Source: an uncultured Bacteroidales bacterium (lineage in GTDB: Bacteria > Bacteroidota > Bacteroidia > Bacteroidales > UBA932). From it: a stretch of 64,000 nt of DNA. A model generated the notes under the pieces. The model had not been told where the DNA came from, made no database searches, and saw only the letters and a program-made list of their open reading frames with translations. The stretch covers positions 16,020-80,019 of the forward strand of contig CAJOHV010000003.1 of NCBI GenBank assembly GCA_905234485.1, in the 5' to 3' direction. Below, one piece after another: positions 24,686-33,582 of this stretch. The position numbers and the translations under genes are program-made. How positions within the stretch are numbered: position 1 is the first letter of the stretch; every line of letters starts with the position of its first letter.

Positions 24686-25404
24686 CAGAATTTACGGAAC
24701 CTGAGTCCTATGACGCCCCAGAACGCTTCGCCGAAGATGCTTCCGGACATCTTGGATGTGCCGGCTTTGCGGTTGACGAAGATCACGGGCACTTCTGCCA
24801 CCTTGAATCCTTTGCGCACGGCGGTGTATTTCATTTCGATCTGGAAGCCGTAGCCTTTCATCTTGACCGCGTCCAGGTCTATGCCCTCAAGGACCTTGCG
24901 GGAGTAGCAGAGAAAACCGGCCGTGCTGTCTTTGATCTTGGTCCTGAGCACGGTGCGGGTGTACACCGATGCATAATAGGACATGATAATACGGCCGATA
25001 GGCCAGTTCACCACACTCACACCGTCGGCATAACGGGAGCCGATGGCGAAGTCCGCGCCGCCCTCCTCGCAGGCCGCAAGCAGGCGGGGAAGGTCGTTGG
25101 GGTCATGCGAGAAGTCAGCGTCCATCTCGAAGATGTAGTCGTAGCCTTTCTTGAGAGCCCATTTGAACCCTGCGATATAGGCCGTTCCCAGCCCGAGTTT
25201 GCCGCTGCGTTCAATGATGAAGATCCTTCCGGGGAATTCGGGCGCCAGGCGCTTGACCGCCTCGGCGGTGCCATCCGGAGAGCCGTCGTCGATTATCAGG
25301 ATATGGTATTCGCCTTCGAGAGCGAGAACGGCGCGAATGATGTTCTCGACGTTCTCGATCTCGTTGTAGGTCGGAATAATTACAAGTTTACTTTTTTTCG
25401 CCAT
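24685..25404 (-). CDS. Polyprenol-phosphate mannosyltransferase-like GT2 (Dpm1 type)
   Basis: IIPTYNEIENVENIIRAVL, EMDADFSHDPNDLPRLL, MKYTAVRKGFKVAEVPVIFVNRKAGTSKMS. Confidence 0.88.
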
Positions 25405-28400
25405 CTATCTGGAGGAGCATTTCAGCAACTGCCGCTTCGAGTTGCAGGTCCTGGCCCTTGAGCATACTTTCAGGAGTGTTGTAAACGAGGATGTCCGGTT
25501 CGATCTGGAGGTTCTCCAGAGGCCTGCCTTCAGCGAGTCCCCAGCTGGTAACCTGAGGAATGCCGAATACGAGAGTCTGATCTATCTGGGTCTCCCACCA
25601 AACTGCGGTCATAGTGCCGGGCACGGGCGCTCCGATGAGTTTGCCGATTCCGAGTGCTTTGTAGACGTAGGGGAACCCACAGGCGTCGGAGTAGTTGTCC
25701 TCACCGATCAGAACGCAACTGGGCTTTGTCCATTTGTTGAACGGCTCGGTGCCGATGTACTGCCCGCGAGGGCGGAATTCGATGTAGGCCTTGCCTGAAA
25801 GGAAGGTGGCCAGATCGTCGTGGAGCCATCCGCCTCCGTTGTGACGGGTGTCCACGATAAGGGCTTCGCAAGTGCGGTACTTGCCGAGAGCATTGGAATA
25901 GACCTCGCGGAAACTCGCGGAATTCATGCCTTCGACATGGACATATCCCACACGGCCGTTGGACAGTTTTTCGACTATCTGCTCACGCTGGCGGACCCAT
26001 CTCTTGTACAGGGCGTCGCCGTCCGATCTGGTGGGCGTCACAAAGAGTTCAACCGGCTCTTTGACCTTGTTCTTCTTAACCTTGACAAGGATTCTCTTGC
26101 CGGCTTTGTTAAGGAGGGCGTCAAACCATTCGGTTCCTTCTTCGATCTCCTTGCCGTCGATGGCGAGAATGACGTCACCAGCCTTGATTTCAGGATCAGC
26201 CACTGCGAGAAGGCTTCCAGGAAGGATTTCGGCTATGCCGAGGCCCTTGCCTTTGCGCCGGGTCTCAAAGAGCACTCCGAGGTGTCCGACGTTGACCTGA
26301 GCGGGAGCGCGGTAGCGGGCTCCCGTGTGTGAGCCGTTGAGCTCTCCGAGCATTTCGCTCAGAAGATCCTGGAAATCAAAATTGTTGGTTATGTAGGGGA
26401 GGAACTGTTCGTAGTTGGACTTCATTGAAGCCCAGTCGAGGCCGTGAATGTTGACATCGTAGAACTTTTCGTTCACCTGCTTCCAGGCGTGGCTGAAAAT
26501 GTAAGCGCGCTCGGCAGCCGGCTGATACTCGTACTCGCTGCTGAATCTGACGGGCTCGATCTTATCCGGCCCCACGCTCAACTTGCTGATGCCTCGTCCG
26601 AGTATGTACAGAGTCTTGCCGTCCTTGGAGGGGAATATGCTTCCGCCTGCACCCGGCCTGACGACTTTGATTTCACCTTCCTTAAGGTCTATGCAGCAAA
26701 GGTCGCGGCCTTTGTCCCCTCTGCGCACGAAATAGAGTTTCGTGCCGTCCTCGGTAAGATAATAGTCGCCGTAGCCGCCGGAATAAGGGGTAAGACGGAG
26801 GGACTTGTCCTCAAGGTTTTCGAGATTGAGTTCTATGGGCTTTTCCTTCTCGACCTTGGTGCTGTCTTTCTTCTCGTCTTTCTTAGGCTCTTTCTTGGGA
26901 TTCTTCTTGGGATCTTTCTTATCGTCGGGAGCCAGAAGTTTGGCTATGCTGTCTTCTTCTTTGCTGCGGGTGAATTCCTGGAGGGCCTTGTTATCGAAGA
27001 ACATTACGAAGATGTCTCCTTCCGCGCCCCAGCTGCCGTGGCTTCTGTAACCGAGTTTATCCGTCATCCAGGTCATGGCTTTGCCGCCGAGAGCCCAGCG
27101 GAACGAGCCGTCGGAGTAGCCGCTGCGGGTGAGGTCGGTAACCTTGCCGCTCTCGATGTCGATCAGGGCCACGTCGCTGTTGTTCCAGCCGCCGTTGGCC
27201 TCATAGCCGACGAGAATCGAACGGCTGTCCGGGCTCCATTCGAACTCCTGGTCGCCGTCCTGATATGAATAATTGGTGCCCTTGAGGAGGGATTTCTCCT
27301 TGCTGCCGCTGGTGCTCTTGATTACGAGCTCGGTGCGGTTGCGAAGGAACGCCACCCACTTGCCGTCAGGCGACACCTGGGGCTGGAAGCAGGTCTGGCC
27401 CTTCTTCGTGAAGCGGGTCTCCTTGGTCTCATAGCTGAAGGTGAAGTATTTGTCTTCCTTGCGGACGAGCTCCGTCTTCCAGATGGCCCACTCGCCGTCG
27501 CGCTCGGCGGCATAGTAGATCGACTTGCCTTCATCGCCGAAGCTCACTCCGCGCTCCTGCTCGGGAGTGTCCGTGATGCGGCGGGTAGTCTTCTGGTCGG
27601 GAGCGATCACATACACGTCTCCATGGGCCACCACGGCGATCTCCTTGCCGTTCGGGCTGACCGCCAGCTCTCTGACGCCGTCGGAGATATCCCTGAGTAT
27701 CTTCTCGCGCTCGCCGCTGTCTTTGCGGATGGTGATCGCCACCTTCGCGGGCTGCTGGCCGGGCACGCAGGTGTACAGTTCACCGTTGTAAGAGAAAGCG
27801 AGCACACCGTTCTGCGAGATGGAAAGGTTCCTAACGGGGTGAGTGGGGAGGTTTGTGACCTGATCGATTACTTCCGGAGCGTTGAGGATGGCGTGCCACA
27901 CGTTGAAGTTGCCGCCCTTCTCGCTGAGGTAATAGAACTCACGGCCGTCTCTCGTAAAGACGGGGTTGCGGTCTTCGCCCTCGAAGGTGGTAAGTTTCTG
28001 ATACTGGTTTTTCTTGGGAAGGTATTTCCAGACATCGCGGGTGACCGAAGAGGTGTGGTGCTTGCGAAGAGGGTCCTCGTATCCCTTATAATCCTCGTAG
28101 AGGATGATTCCGTTCGAATTGACTGATAAGTTCGCCATGGTCACGGAGCTCACGAGGCTGATTATGCCGTTCTTCAGACTGACGGTGTACACCTGGGGGT
28201 CTCCGGGGAAGCCGCCGTAAGCGGGATCGGCCTGAATCGAGGCGGCGAAATACACCAGGCCGTCATCGGAGACGGCGAGGGGAGTCTCGGCGCCGGCGTA
28301 GGTCGTAAGGCGCTTGGCGGGACCTCCCTCTGCGGGAACCACCCATATATCCTTGGAGAGTTCGCGCACGGAACTGAAAACTATCTGCTTGCCGTCCGGG

Positions 28401-28615
28401 GTCCAGAGGGGATCCGAGTCGTAGGCCGCATTTGCGGTGATCTGCCTTGCCTCTCCGCCGGCGCTGGGGACGGTGAAGATGTCTCCCTGATAACTGAAGG
28501 CGATGACGCTTCCGTCGGGGGAGATAGCGCTCTTGCGGAGCCAAAGGGGATTTTCTTGAGCGAACAGAGCCGCGGAGATGAGCGCGGCCGCGATGAATGT
28601 AAATACTCGTTTCAT
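25388..28615 (-). CDS. Tricorn-like S41 family peptidase (beta-propeller, PDZ, protease)
   Basis: Signal peptide, WD40-like repeats, PDZ, LIVDTRHNGGGWLHDDL and GEDNYSDACGFPYVYK. Start trimmed to MKRVFTFIAAAL. Confidence 0.88.
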   Translation of the reverse strand: MKRVFTFIAAALISAALFAQENPLWLRKSAISPDGSVIAFSYQGDIFTVPSAGGEARQITANAAYDSDPLWTPDGKQIVFSSVRELSKDIWVVPAEGGPAKRLTTYAGAETPLAVSDDGLVYFAASIQADPAYGGFPGDPQVYTVSLKNGIISLVSSVTMANLSVNSNGIILYEDYKGYEDPLRKHHTSSVTRDVWKYLPKKNQYQKLTTFEGEDRNPVFTRDGREFYYLSEKGGNFNVWHAILNAPEVIDQVTNLPTHPVRNLSISQNGVLAFSYNGELYTCVPGQQPAKVAITIRKDSGEREKILRDISDGVRELAVSPNGKEIAVVAHGDVYVIAPDQKTTRRITDTPEQERGVSFGDEGKSIYYAAERDGEWAIWKTELVRKEDKYFTFSYETKETRFTKKGQTCFQPQVSPDGKWVAFLRNRTELVIKSTSGSKEKSLLKGTNYSYQDGDQEFEWSPDSRSILVGYEANGGWNNSDVALIDIESGKVTDLTRSGYSDGSFRWALGGKAMTWMTDKLGYRSHGSWGAEGDIFVMFFDNKALQEFTRSKEEDSIAKLLAPDDKKDPKKNPKKEPKKDEKKDSTKVEKEKPIELNLENLEDKSLRLTPYSGGYGDYYLTEDGTKLYFVRRGDKGRDLCCIDLKEGEIKVVRPGAGGSIFPSKDGKTLYILGRGISKLSVGPDKIEPVRFSSEYEYQPAAERAYIFSHAWKQVNEKFYDVNIHGLDWASMKSNYEQFLPYITNNFDFQDLLSEMLGELNGSHTGARYRAPAQVNVGHLGVLFETRRKGKGLGIAEILPGSLLAVADPEIKAGDVILAIDGKEIEEGTEWFDALLNKAGKRILVKVKKNKVKEPVELFVTPTRSDGDALYKRWVRQREQIVEKLSNGRVGYVHVEGMNSASFREVYSNALGKYRTCEALIVDTRHNGGGWLHDDLATFLSGKAYIEFRPRGQYIGTEPFNKWTKPSCVLIGEDNYSDACGFPYVYKALGIGKLIGAPVPGTMTAVWWETQIDQTLVFGIPQVTSWGLAEGRPLENLQIEPDILVYNTPESMLKGQDLQLEAAVAEMLLQIDGEKK

Positions 28616-28731
28616 ATTTTGTCTCATTTCATTTCCAGTCCTACAAATATACCAAATTGCGACCTTATTGCAAAATTTCTCAAAAAACAGTATTTTTGTC
28701 GGCTCAATAACGAAAATTAAACAACAGAAAT

Positions 28732-29403
28732 ATGGCAAAAGCAAACATCAAGGAGGAAAAACTCCAGAAAGAGGAAATGGCCGCCACCATCTCGCAGGCG
28801 GAAGTGTTTTACAATGAACATAAGAAGACTATCTGGGGCGCTGTTATCTGCGTCCTCGCAGTAGGCCTCATCATTCTGGGCTACAGCAAGTTCATTTACG
28901 CTCCCGCAGCGAAAGAGGCTCAGGAAGCCGCTTTCCCCGCCGAGATCAGTTTCCAGCAGGGCGAGTTCGAAATCGCGCTGAACGGAGACGGCAATATCCT
29001 CGGTTTCGCTCAGATTATCGACGAATACGGTGCGAAGGCCGGCAAGGCAGTGTATCTCTACGCCGGTGCCTGCAGCGCTCAGTTGGGCAACTGGGAAGAG
29101 GCTCTTTCTTATCTTAAGAAGTACAACGGCAAGGATTCCATCCTCGCAGCCCGCGCTCTCGCGCTTCAGGGCGACTGCTATGTGGCCCTCGAGGACTGCG
29201 GCAAGGCCGTGAAACTCTATGAGAAGGCAGCAGCCAAGGCCGACAACATGTTTGCCGCCGCCTATCTGGTGAAGGCCGGTCAGGTGTATCTAGAACTCGG
29301 AGAGAACGCCAAAGCCCTCCAGGCTTTCGAGACCGTCAAGGACAAGTATCCCCAGAGCATCGAGGGATATGAAATCGACAAATACATCAACCTCGCAAAA
29401 TAA
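28732..29403 (+). CDS. Tetratricopeptide repeat membrane protein (YfgM-like)
   Basis: N-terminal TM and TPR-like repeats. Confidence 0.75.
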   Translation: MAKANIKEEKLQKEEMAATISQAEVFYNEHKKTIWGAVICVLAVGLIILGYSKFIYAPAAKEAQEAAFPAEISFQQGEFEIALNGDGNILGFAQIIDEYGAKAGKAVYLYAGACSAQLGNWEEALSYLKKYNGKDSILAARALALQGDCYVALEDCGKAVKLYEKAAAKADNMFAAAYLVKAGQVYLELGENAKALQAFETVKDKYPQSIEGYEIDKYINLAK

Positions 29404-29408
29404 GTCCT

Positions 29409-30161
29409 ATGGGAAGAGCATTTGAGTTCCGCAAGGAGCGTAAGTTGAAGAGGTGGGGTCATATGGCCCGCACCTTCACCAAACTTGGAAAGGAAATCAC
29501 CATCGCAGTGAAGCAGGGAGGTCCGGATGTGACCGGTAACCCCCGTCTTCGCGCCCTTATGGCCGAAGCCCGCGCAGAGCAGATGCCTAAGGAGAACATC
29601 GAGCGCGCCATCAAGAAGGCCACCGAAAGCAAGCAGGGAGACTTCAAGGAGATCATCTACGAAGGCTTCGGTCCTTTCGGCATCGCCTATCTGGTGGAGA
29701 CCGCCACAGACAACAACACCCGCACCGTGGCCAATGTCCGCAGTTATTTCAACAAATGCGGCGGTTCGCTCGGCACTAACGGCAGCGTGGCGTTTATGTT
29801 CGACCGCAAGTGCACCTTCCGCGTGAAGGAGAAGGAGGGTATCGACCTCGAGGAACTCGAACTCGAACTCATCGACTTCGGTGTGGAGGAACTCTTCGAG
29901 CAGACCGAGGTGGATAAGGACGACAACGAGACGAAGGTCATCTGCATCTACGGCGAGCCTACCTCCTACGGAGCAATCCAGAAGTACATCGAGGAGAACG
30001 GTTTCGAACTCATCTCCGGAGGTTTCGAGCAGATCCCCAACGTGGACCTCAAGGATGTCACGCCCGAGCAGCGCGCGACCCTGGACAAACTCACGGGTCT
30101 GCTTGAGGACGACGAGGATGTCACCAACGTCTACACCACAATGAAACCGGCTGACGAATAA
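29409..30161 (+). CDS. YebC/PmpR family regulatory protein
   Basis: MGRAFEFRKERKLKRWGHMARTFTKLGKEI, ENIERAIKKA, YEGFGPFGIA. Confidence 0.93.
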   Translation: MGRAFEFRKERKLKRWGHMARTFTKLGKEITIAVKQGGPDVTGNPRLRALMAEARAEQMPKENIERAIKKATESKQGDFKEIIYEGFGPFGIAYLVETATDNNTRTVANVRSYFNKCGGSLGTNGSVAFMFDRKCTFRVKEKEGIDLEELELELIDFGVEELFEQTEVDKDDNETKVICIYGEPTSYGAIQKYIEENGFELISGGFEQIPNVDLKDVTPEQRATLDKLTGLLEDDEDVTNVYTTMKPADE

Positions 30162-30173
30162 GCCGGTTTTTTT
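30144..30173 (+). terminator. Rho-independent terminator of yebC
   Basis: AACCGGCT/AGCCGGTT stem followed by TTTTT; overlaps the stop codon. Confidence 0.8.
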
Positions 30174-30185
30174 AGTTTTGACCGT

Positions 30186-31352
30186 ATGCAGTACAAAAGA
30201 AGCATCATAATCACCGGCGGAGCCGGATTTATCGGATCCCATGTGGTTCGCCTGTTCGTTAACAAGTATCCCGAGTACAGGATTATCAATCTCGACAAGT
30301 TGACCTACGCCGGCAACCTCGCCAACCTCAAGGACATCGAGTCTTTGCCGAACTACCGCTTCGTAAAGATGGACATCTGCGATTTCGAGGGCGTCCTGGC
30401 CTTGATGCAGGAGGAGCATGTGGACGGTATCATCCACCTCGCCGCCGAATCGCACGTTGACCGTTCGATCAAAGATCCTTTCACCTTCGCCCAGACCAAC
30501 GTTATGGGTACGCTGTCTCTATTGCAGGCCGCGAAAGCGTGCTGGGAACCGCTGGGCTGGAGGATGCCGGTTGCGGCTGCGGAACCGGCGATCGGGTGCA
30601 GGTTCTACCATATTTCCACGGACGAGGTTTATGGGGCGTTGGAGATGACGCATCCGGAAGGTATCGAGCCTCCGTTCACCACGAAGGCCTCTTCCGGTGA
30701 GCATCATCTGGCATACGGCGAGAAGTTCTTCACTGAGGACCTGAAGTACCAGCCCCATAGCCCTTATTCAGCGGCCAAGGCTTCTTCGGATCATTTCGTG
30801 CGCGCATTCCACGACACCTTCGGAATGCCGACCATCGTGACCAACTGTTCGAACAACTACGGTCCTTATCAGTTCCCCGAGAAACTTATCCCTCTGTTTA
30901 TCAACAACATACGCCATCGCAAACCCCTCCCGGTCTACGGTAAGGGCGAGAACGTTCGCGACTGGCTCTATGTGGAGGACCACGCCAGGGCTATCGACCT
31001 TATTTTCCACAAAGGCACTGTGGCCGAGACCTACAACATCGGAGGTTTCAACGAGTGGAAGAACATAGATATCATCAAGGTTCTGATCAACACCGTCGAC
31101 CGCCTTCTCGGCCGTCCCGAGGGTGCAGATATGGACCTCATCACCTATGTGACGGACCGCGCCGGACACGATCTGCGCTACGCCATCGATTCCTCGAAAC
31201 TTCAGCGCGAACTTGGCTGGGAACCCTCTCTCCAGTTCGAGGAGGGAATCGAAAAGACCGTCCGCTGGTACCTGGACAACCAGGCCTGGATGGACAACGT
31301 CACTTCCGGCGACTACCAAAAGTACTACGATGATATGTACAAGGGAAGGTAG
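30186..31352 (+). CDS. rfbB: dTDP-glucose 4,6-dehydratase
   Basis: IITGGAGFIGSHVVRLFVNKYP, AAESHVDRSI, STDEVYG, YSAAKASSDHFVRA, NCSNNYGPYQFPEKLIPL. Confidence 0.93.
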   Translation: MQYKRSIIITGGAGFIGSHVVRLFVNKYPEYRIINLDKLTYAGNLANLKDIESLPNYRFVKMDICDFEGVLALMQEEHVDGIIHLAAESHVDRSIKDPFTFAQTNVMGTLSLLQAAKACWEPLGWRMPVAAAEPAIGCRFYHISTDEVYGALEMTHPEGIEPPFTTKASSGEHHLAYGEKFFTEDLKYQPHSPYSAAKASSDHFVRAFHDTFGMPTIVTNCSNNYGPYQFPEKLIPLFINNIRHRKPLPVYGKGENVRDWLYVEDHARAIDLIFHKGTVAETYNIGGFNEWKNIDIIKVLINTVDRLLGRPEGADMDLITYVTDRAGHDLRYAIDSSKLQRELGWEPSLQFEEGIEKTVRWYLDNQAWMDNVTSGDYQKYYDDMYKGR

Positions 31353-31374
31353 GTTGCCTTCCTCCGTACTTGAG

Positions 31375-31417
31375 ACCGCCCCGGTGGAGCCTTTGGCGCC
31401 CTTCCGGGGCGGTTTTT
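31375..31417 (+). terminator. Rho-independent terminator of rfbB
   Basis: ACCGCCCCGG...CCGGGGCGGT perfect 10-bp stem followed by TTTT. Confidence 0.85.
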
Positions 31418-31527
31418 GTTCAAGGTTTGATTGTAAGGCACATACCTTGAACACCAAATCCTGCACTAACGATACTGAAAATGCGATTAGGCGTTCAAGG
31501 TCTCACATAAAAAATCAAACCTTGAAC
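31418..31527. repeat. Composite REP/BIME-like palindromic element 1 (35-nt unit, 40-nt spacer, inverted 35-nt unit)
   Basis: Units 31418-31452 and 31493-31527 each GTTCAAGGT-17nt-ACCTTGAAC; outer 20-nt perfect inverted repeat TTTTTGTTCAAGGTTTGATT (31413-31432 / 31513-31532). Confidence 0.85.
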
Positions 31528-31578
31528 AAAAACGCTGATAATTAGACTGCAAAACTTGGTTTGAAGCTGCTCTTTTAC

Positions 31579-31586
31579 TATGTTTG
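31579..31586 (+). promoter_or_regulatory. -7 box TATGTTTG for the ORF117-RAYT cassette
   Basis: TTG (31556-31558)-N20-TATGTTTG. Confidence 0.45.
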
Positions 31587-31619
31587 CCTTAACAAAACTT
31601 TTTATTAACCTTTTCTGCT

Positions 31620-31973
31620 ATGAAAAAGATCTTAGAAGTGCTCCAATATGGAGACAATGACATCCGTTTTAAAACAGACCTTGAAGTTGAGAAGAACCCG
31701 GAAATGGTTCTTGAACTGACATCCAAATTCGCGTTCGCAATGGTAACAACTCTTTGGGGCGGAAATGAACGCACCGTTTTGGCCATGATACGCTCCCTTG
31801 CAATTGCCGACCTCGCAGTGAGCGTGAACAGGAAAGAAATGGTAGGCTTTCTTGACGACAGTTCAGGCATGCTGGCTAAGAGTATGCAAGAAGCGAAACA
31901 AATGATGGAGCGAGAGGGCGTCAAGTTCACCTATTTCGCCCCCGGAGTGCAACCCCCGAAAATGAGGAGTTAG
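31620..31973 (+). CDS. Hypothetical 117-aa protein, candidate accessory gene of the RAYT transposase
   Basis: Intact ORF ending 2 nt before the transposase start, same strand; no family recognised. Confidence 0.7.
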   Translation: MKKILEVLQYGDNDIRFKTDLEVEKNPEMVLELTSKFAFAMVTTLWGGNERTVLAMIRSLAIADLAVSVNRKEMVGFLDDSSGMLAKSMQEAKQMMEREGVKFTYFAPGVQPPKMRS

Positions 31974-31975
31974 TC

Positions 31976-32890
31976 ATGAGGCGCTCAGTAGTCAGGGCCT
32001 TGCCTGATGGCAGAGTCATTACAGTCTACCCTTTCCATATTTGCATCAAGGGATTGGAAACAGCGATTTTGTGCCGCGACGATGATGACTATGATGCGAT
32101 GGTCAAGGTTCTTTGCGTTTCCGCTTGGAGGTGCAATGTGATAATTATTATTTATGCGGTCGTATCGAATCATTGCCACGTTGCCGTGCTTGCTGCCAGT
32201 AGGGAAGATGCTGATAAATACGGAAGGGATATCAAGAAGGTTTATTCTATGTGGTTCCGTCGGAGATATGGGGTCGGGAACGTCTTGATGAGAATCGAGA
32301 CGAAAGCCATTATGCTCGATTCAGATTGGTATGTTAGAAACGCCCTGGCGTACATTCCGCGAAATGCATTGGATAATGGCTGCAACATCAATGACTATGA
32401 GTGGTCTGGATACAAAGCGATGTTTGCCGGCGAAAAGAAAGTGATGGGTGCCAGAAAAGTATCTCAACTTGACGCACGTTCAAGAAAGCGCATCATGCAC
32501 ACCGGCGATCGTCTGGACCGGGTGCCGTGGCTCATCGATTCGGCGGACCATTTGATCCCGGCGAGTTTCTGCGACCACACGTATTTGGAACAGGCATTCA
32601 ACAATGACCAGAGTTTCTTCCTTAAAACCATAGGCGCCCTTAACACGGCGGAGATTTCGTACAAACTCGAGGAGCGCCCATACCGTATGGTCAATGACAC
32701 GGAATTGCAAAAAACCGTGGAAGAGATATCAGAGCGATGGTTCGCAAAGCCGGTCGCGGCTCTGAGCATCGAACAGAAAAACAGGCTGATTCCGTATGTC
32801 TATCACATCATTAAAACGACCCCCAAACAACTTGGCCGTGTGTTCGGTTTGCCTGCCGATAGGATGTCGGGGATGCTGGAACGCAATTAA
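31976..32890 (+). CDS. REP-associated tyrosine transposase (Y1 HUH, RAYT/TnpA_REP-like)
   Basis: HUH-type motif SNHCHVAVLA, tyrosine motif DWYVRNALAYIPRNAL; nearby palindromic units. Confidence 0.85.
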   Translation: MRRSVVRALPDGRVITVYPFHICIKGLETAILCRDDDDYDAMVKVLCVSAWRCNVIIIIYAVVSNHCHVAVLAASREDADKYGRDIKKVYSMWFRRRYGVGNVLMRIETKAIMLDSDWYVRNALAYIPRNALDNGCNINDYEWSGYKAMFAGEKKVMGARKVSQLDARSRKRIMHTGDRLDRVPWLIDSADHLIPASFCDHTYLEQAFNNDQSFFLKTIGALNTAEISYKLEERPYRMVNDTELQKTVEEISERWFAKPVAALSIEQKNRLIPYVYHIIKTTPKQLGRVFGLPADRMSGMLERN

Positions 32891-32894
32891 TGAG

Positions 32895-32902
32895 TATCTT
32901 TG
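32895..32902 (+). promoter_or_regulatory. -7 box TATCTTTG upstream of the YiiX-like gene
   Basis: TAnnTTTG, 5 nt before ATG at 32908. Confidence 0.45.
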
Positions 32903-32907
32903 CGGAT

Positions 32908-33582
32908 ATGAAACGCATTTTTCTTTTGGCAGTATTGGCTTGCGCGGCGGCCTGCGCGCCGAAGCCGGAGGGCCTCCGCACCGGAGATCTGATTTTCCTC
33001 GGCATTCCCGGCGATTATTCCCTGGGCGAAGACGATATGGACGGTGCGATTGCTGCCGCGACGGGCGACGGAGAGTTGAATCTGATTCATGTGGCGATAG
33101 CCGATGTGGCCGAAGACGGCACGTATATCATCGACGCGACCCTGAAGTACGGAGTGGACCGCCACCTGATAGACACGACATACAAGCAGTTCACGCTGAA
33201 GGATGGCTCCCAGCCAGTGTACATAGTCAAGCGCCTCAAGGATGACAAACTCGCCGAAGAGTGGGTTGCGCGGGCGAAATCCTTCTGCGGCCAGCCCTAC
33301 GACCAGGCCTTTTTGCCCGACAACGGCGCTTTGTATTGCACCGAACTGGTCCGGGATAGTTATCTGGGTCCCAATGGCGAGTATCTGTTCGACGAGAAAC
33401 CAATGAACTGGAAAAACGAAAAGGGCGAAATACCGGTCTACTGGACTCAGTTATTCGCTCTTCTCGGTATGGATGTGCCTCAGGGAGTTCCCGGCACCAA
33501 TCCTCAGGATATGTCGCGCAGCCCCCTGCTCAAGGCAGTGGATGTGGATATTCTCAGTTACTCTGATTCAAGGGCATTGTAA
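32908..33582 (+). CDS. YiiX/YebB-like permuted NlpC/P60 cysteine hydrolase, probable lipoprotein
   Basis: Lipoprotein signal LAVLACAAACAP; GDLIFLGIPGDYSL, HVAIADV, LYCTELVRDSY. Confidence 0.78.
   Translation: MKRIFLLAVLACAAACAPKPEGLRTGDLIFLGIPGDYSLGEDDMDGAIAAATGDGELNLIHVAIADVAEDGTYIIDATLKYGVDRHLIDTTYKQFTLKDGSQPVYIVKRLKDDKLAEEWVARAKSFCGQPYDQAFLPDNGALYCTELVRDSYLGPNGEYLFDEKPMNWKNEKGEIPVYWTQLFALLGMDVPQGVPGTNPQDMSRSPLLKAVDVDILSYSDSRAL

Noticed and set aside
29280-30455. 391-aa minus-strand ORF
   Set aside because: Antisense to yebC and neighbouring genes, crosses a terminator.
31213-31545. 110-aa plus-strand ORF running through palindromic element 1
   Set aside because: Overlaps the rfbB end, the terminator and the repeat; fortuitous.
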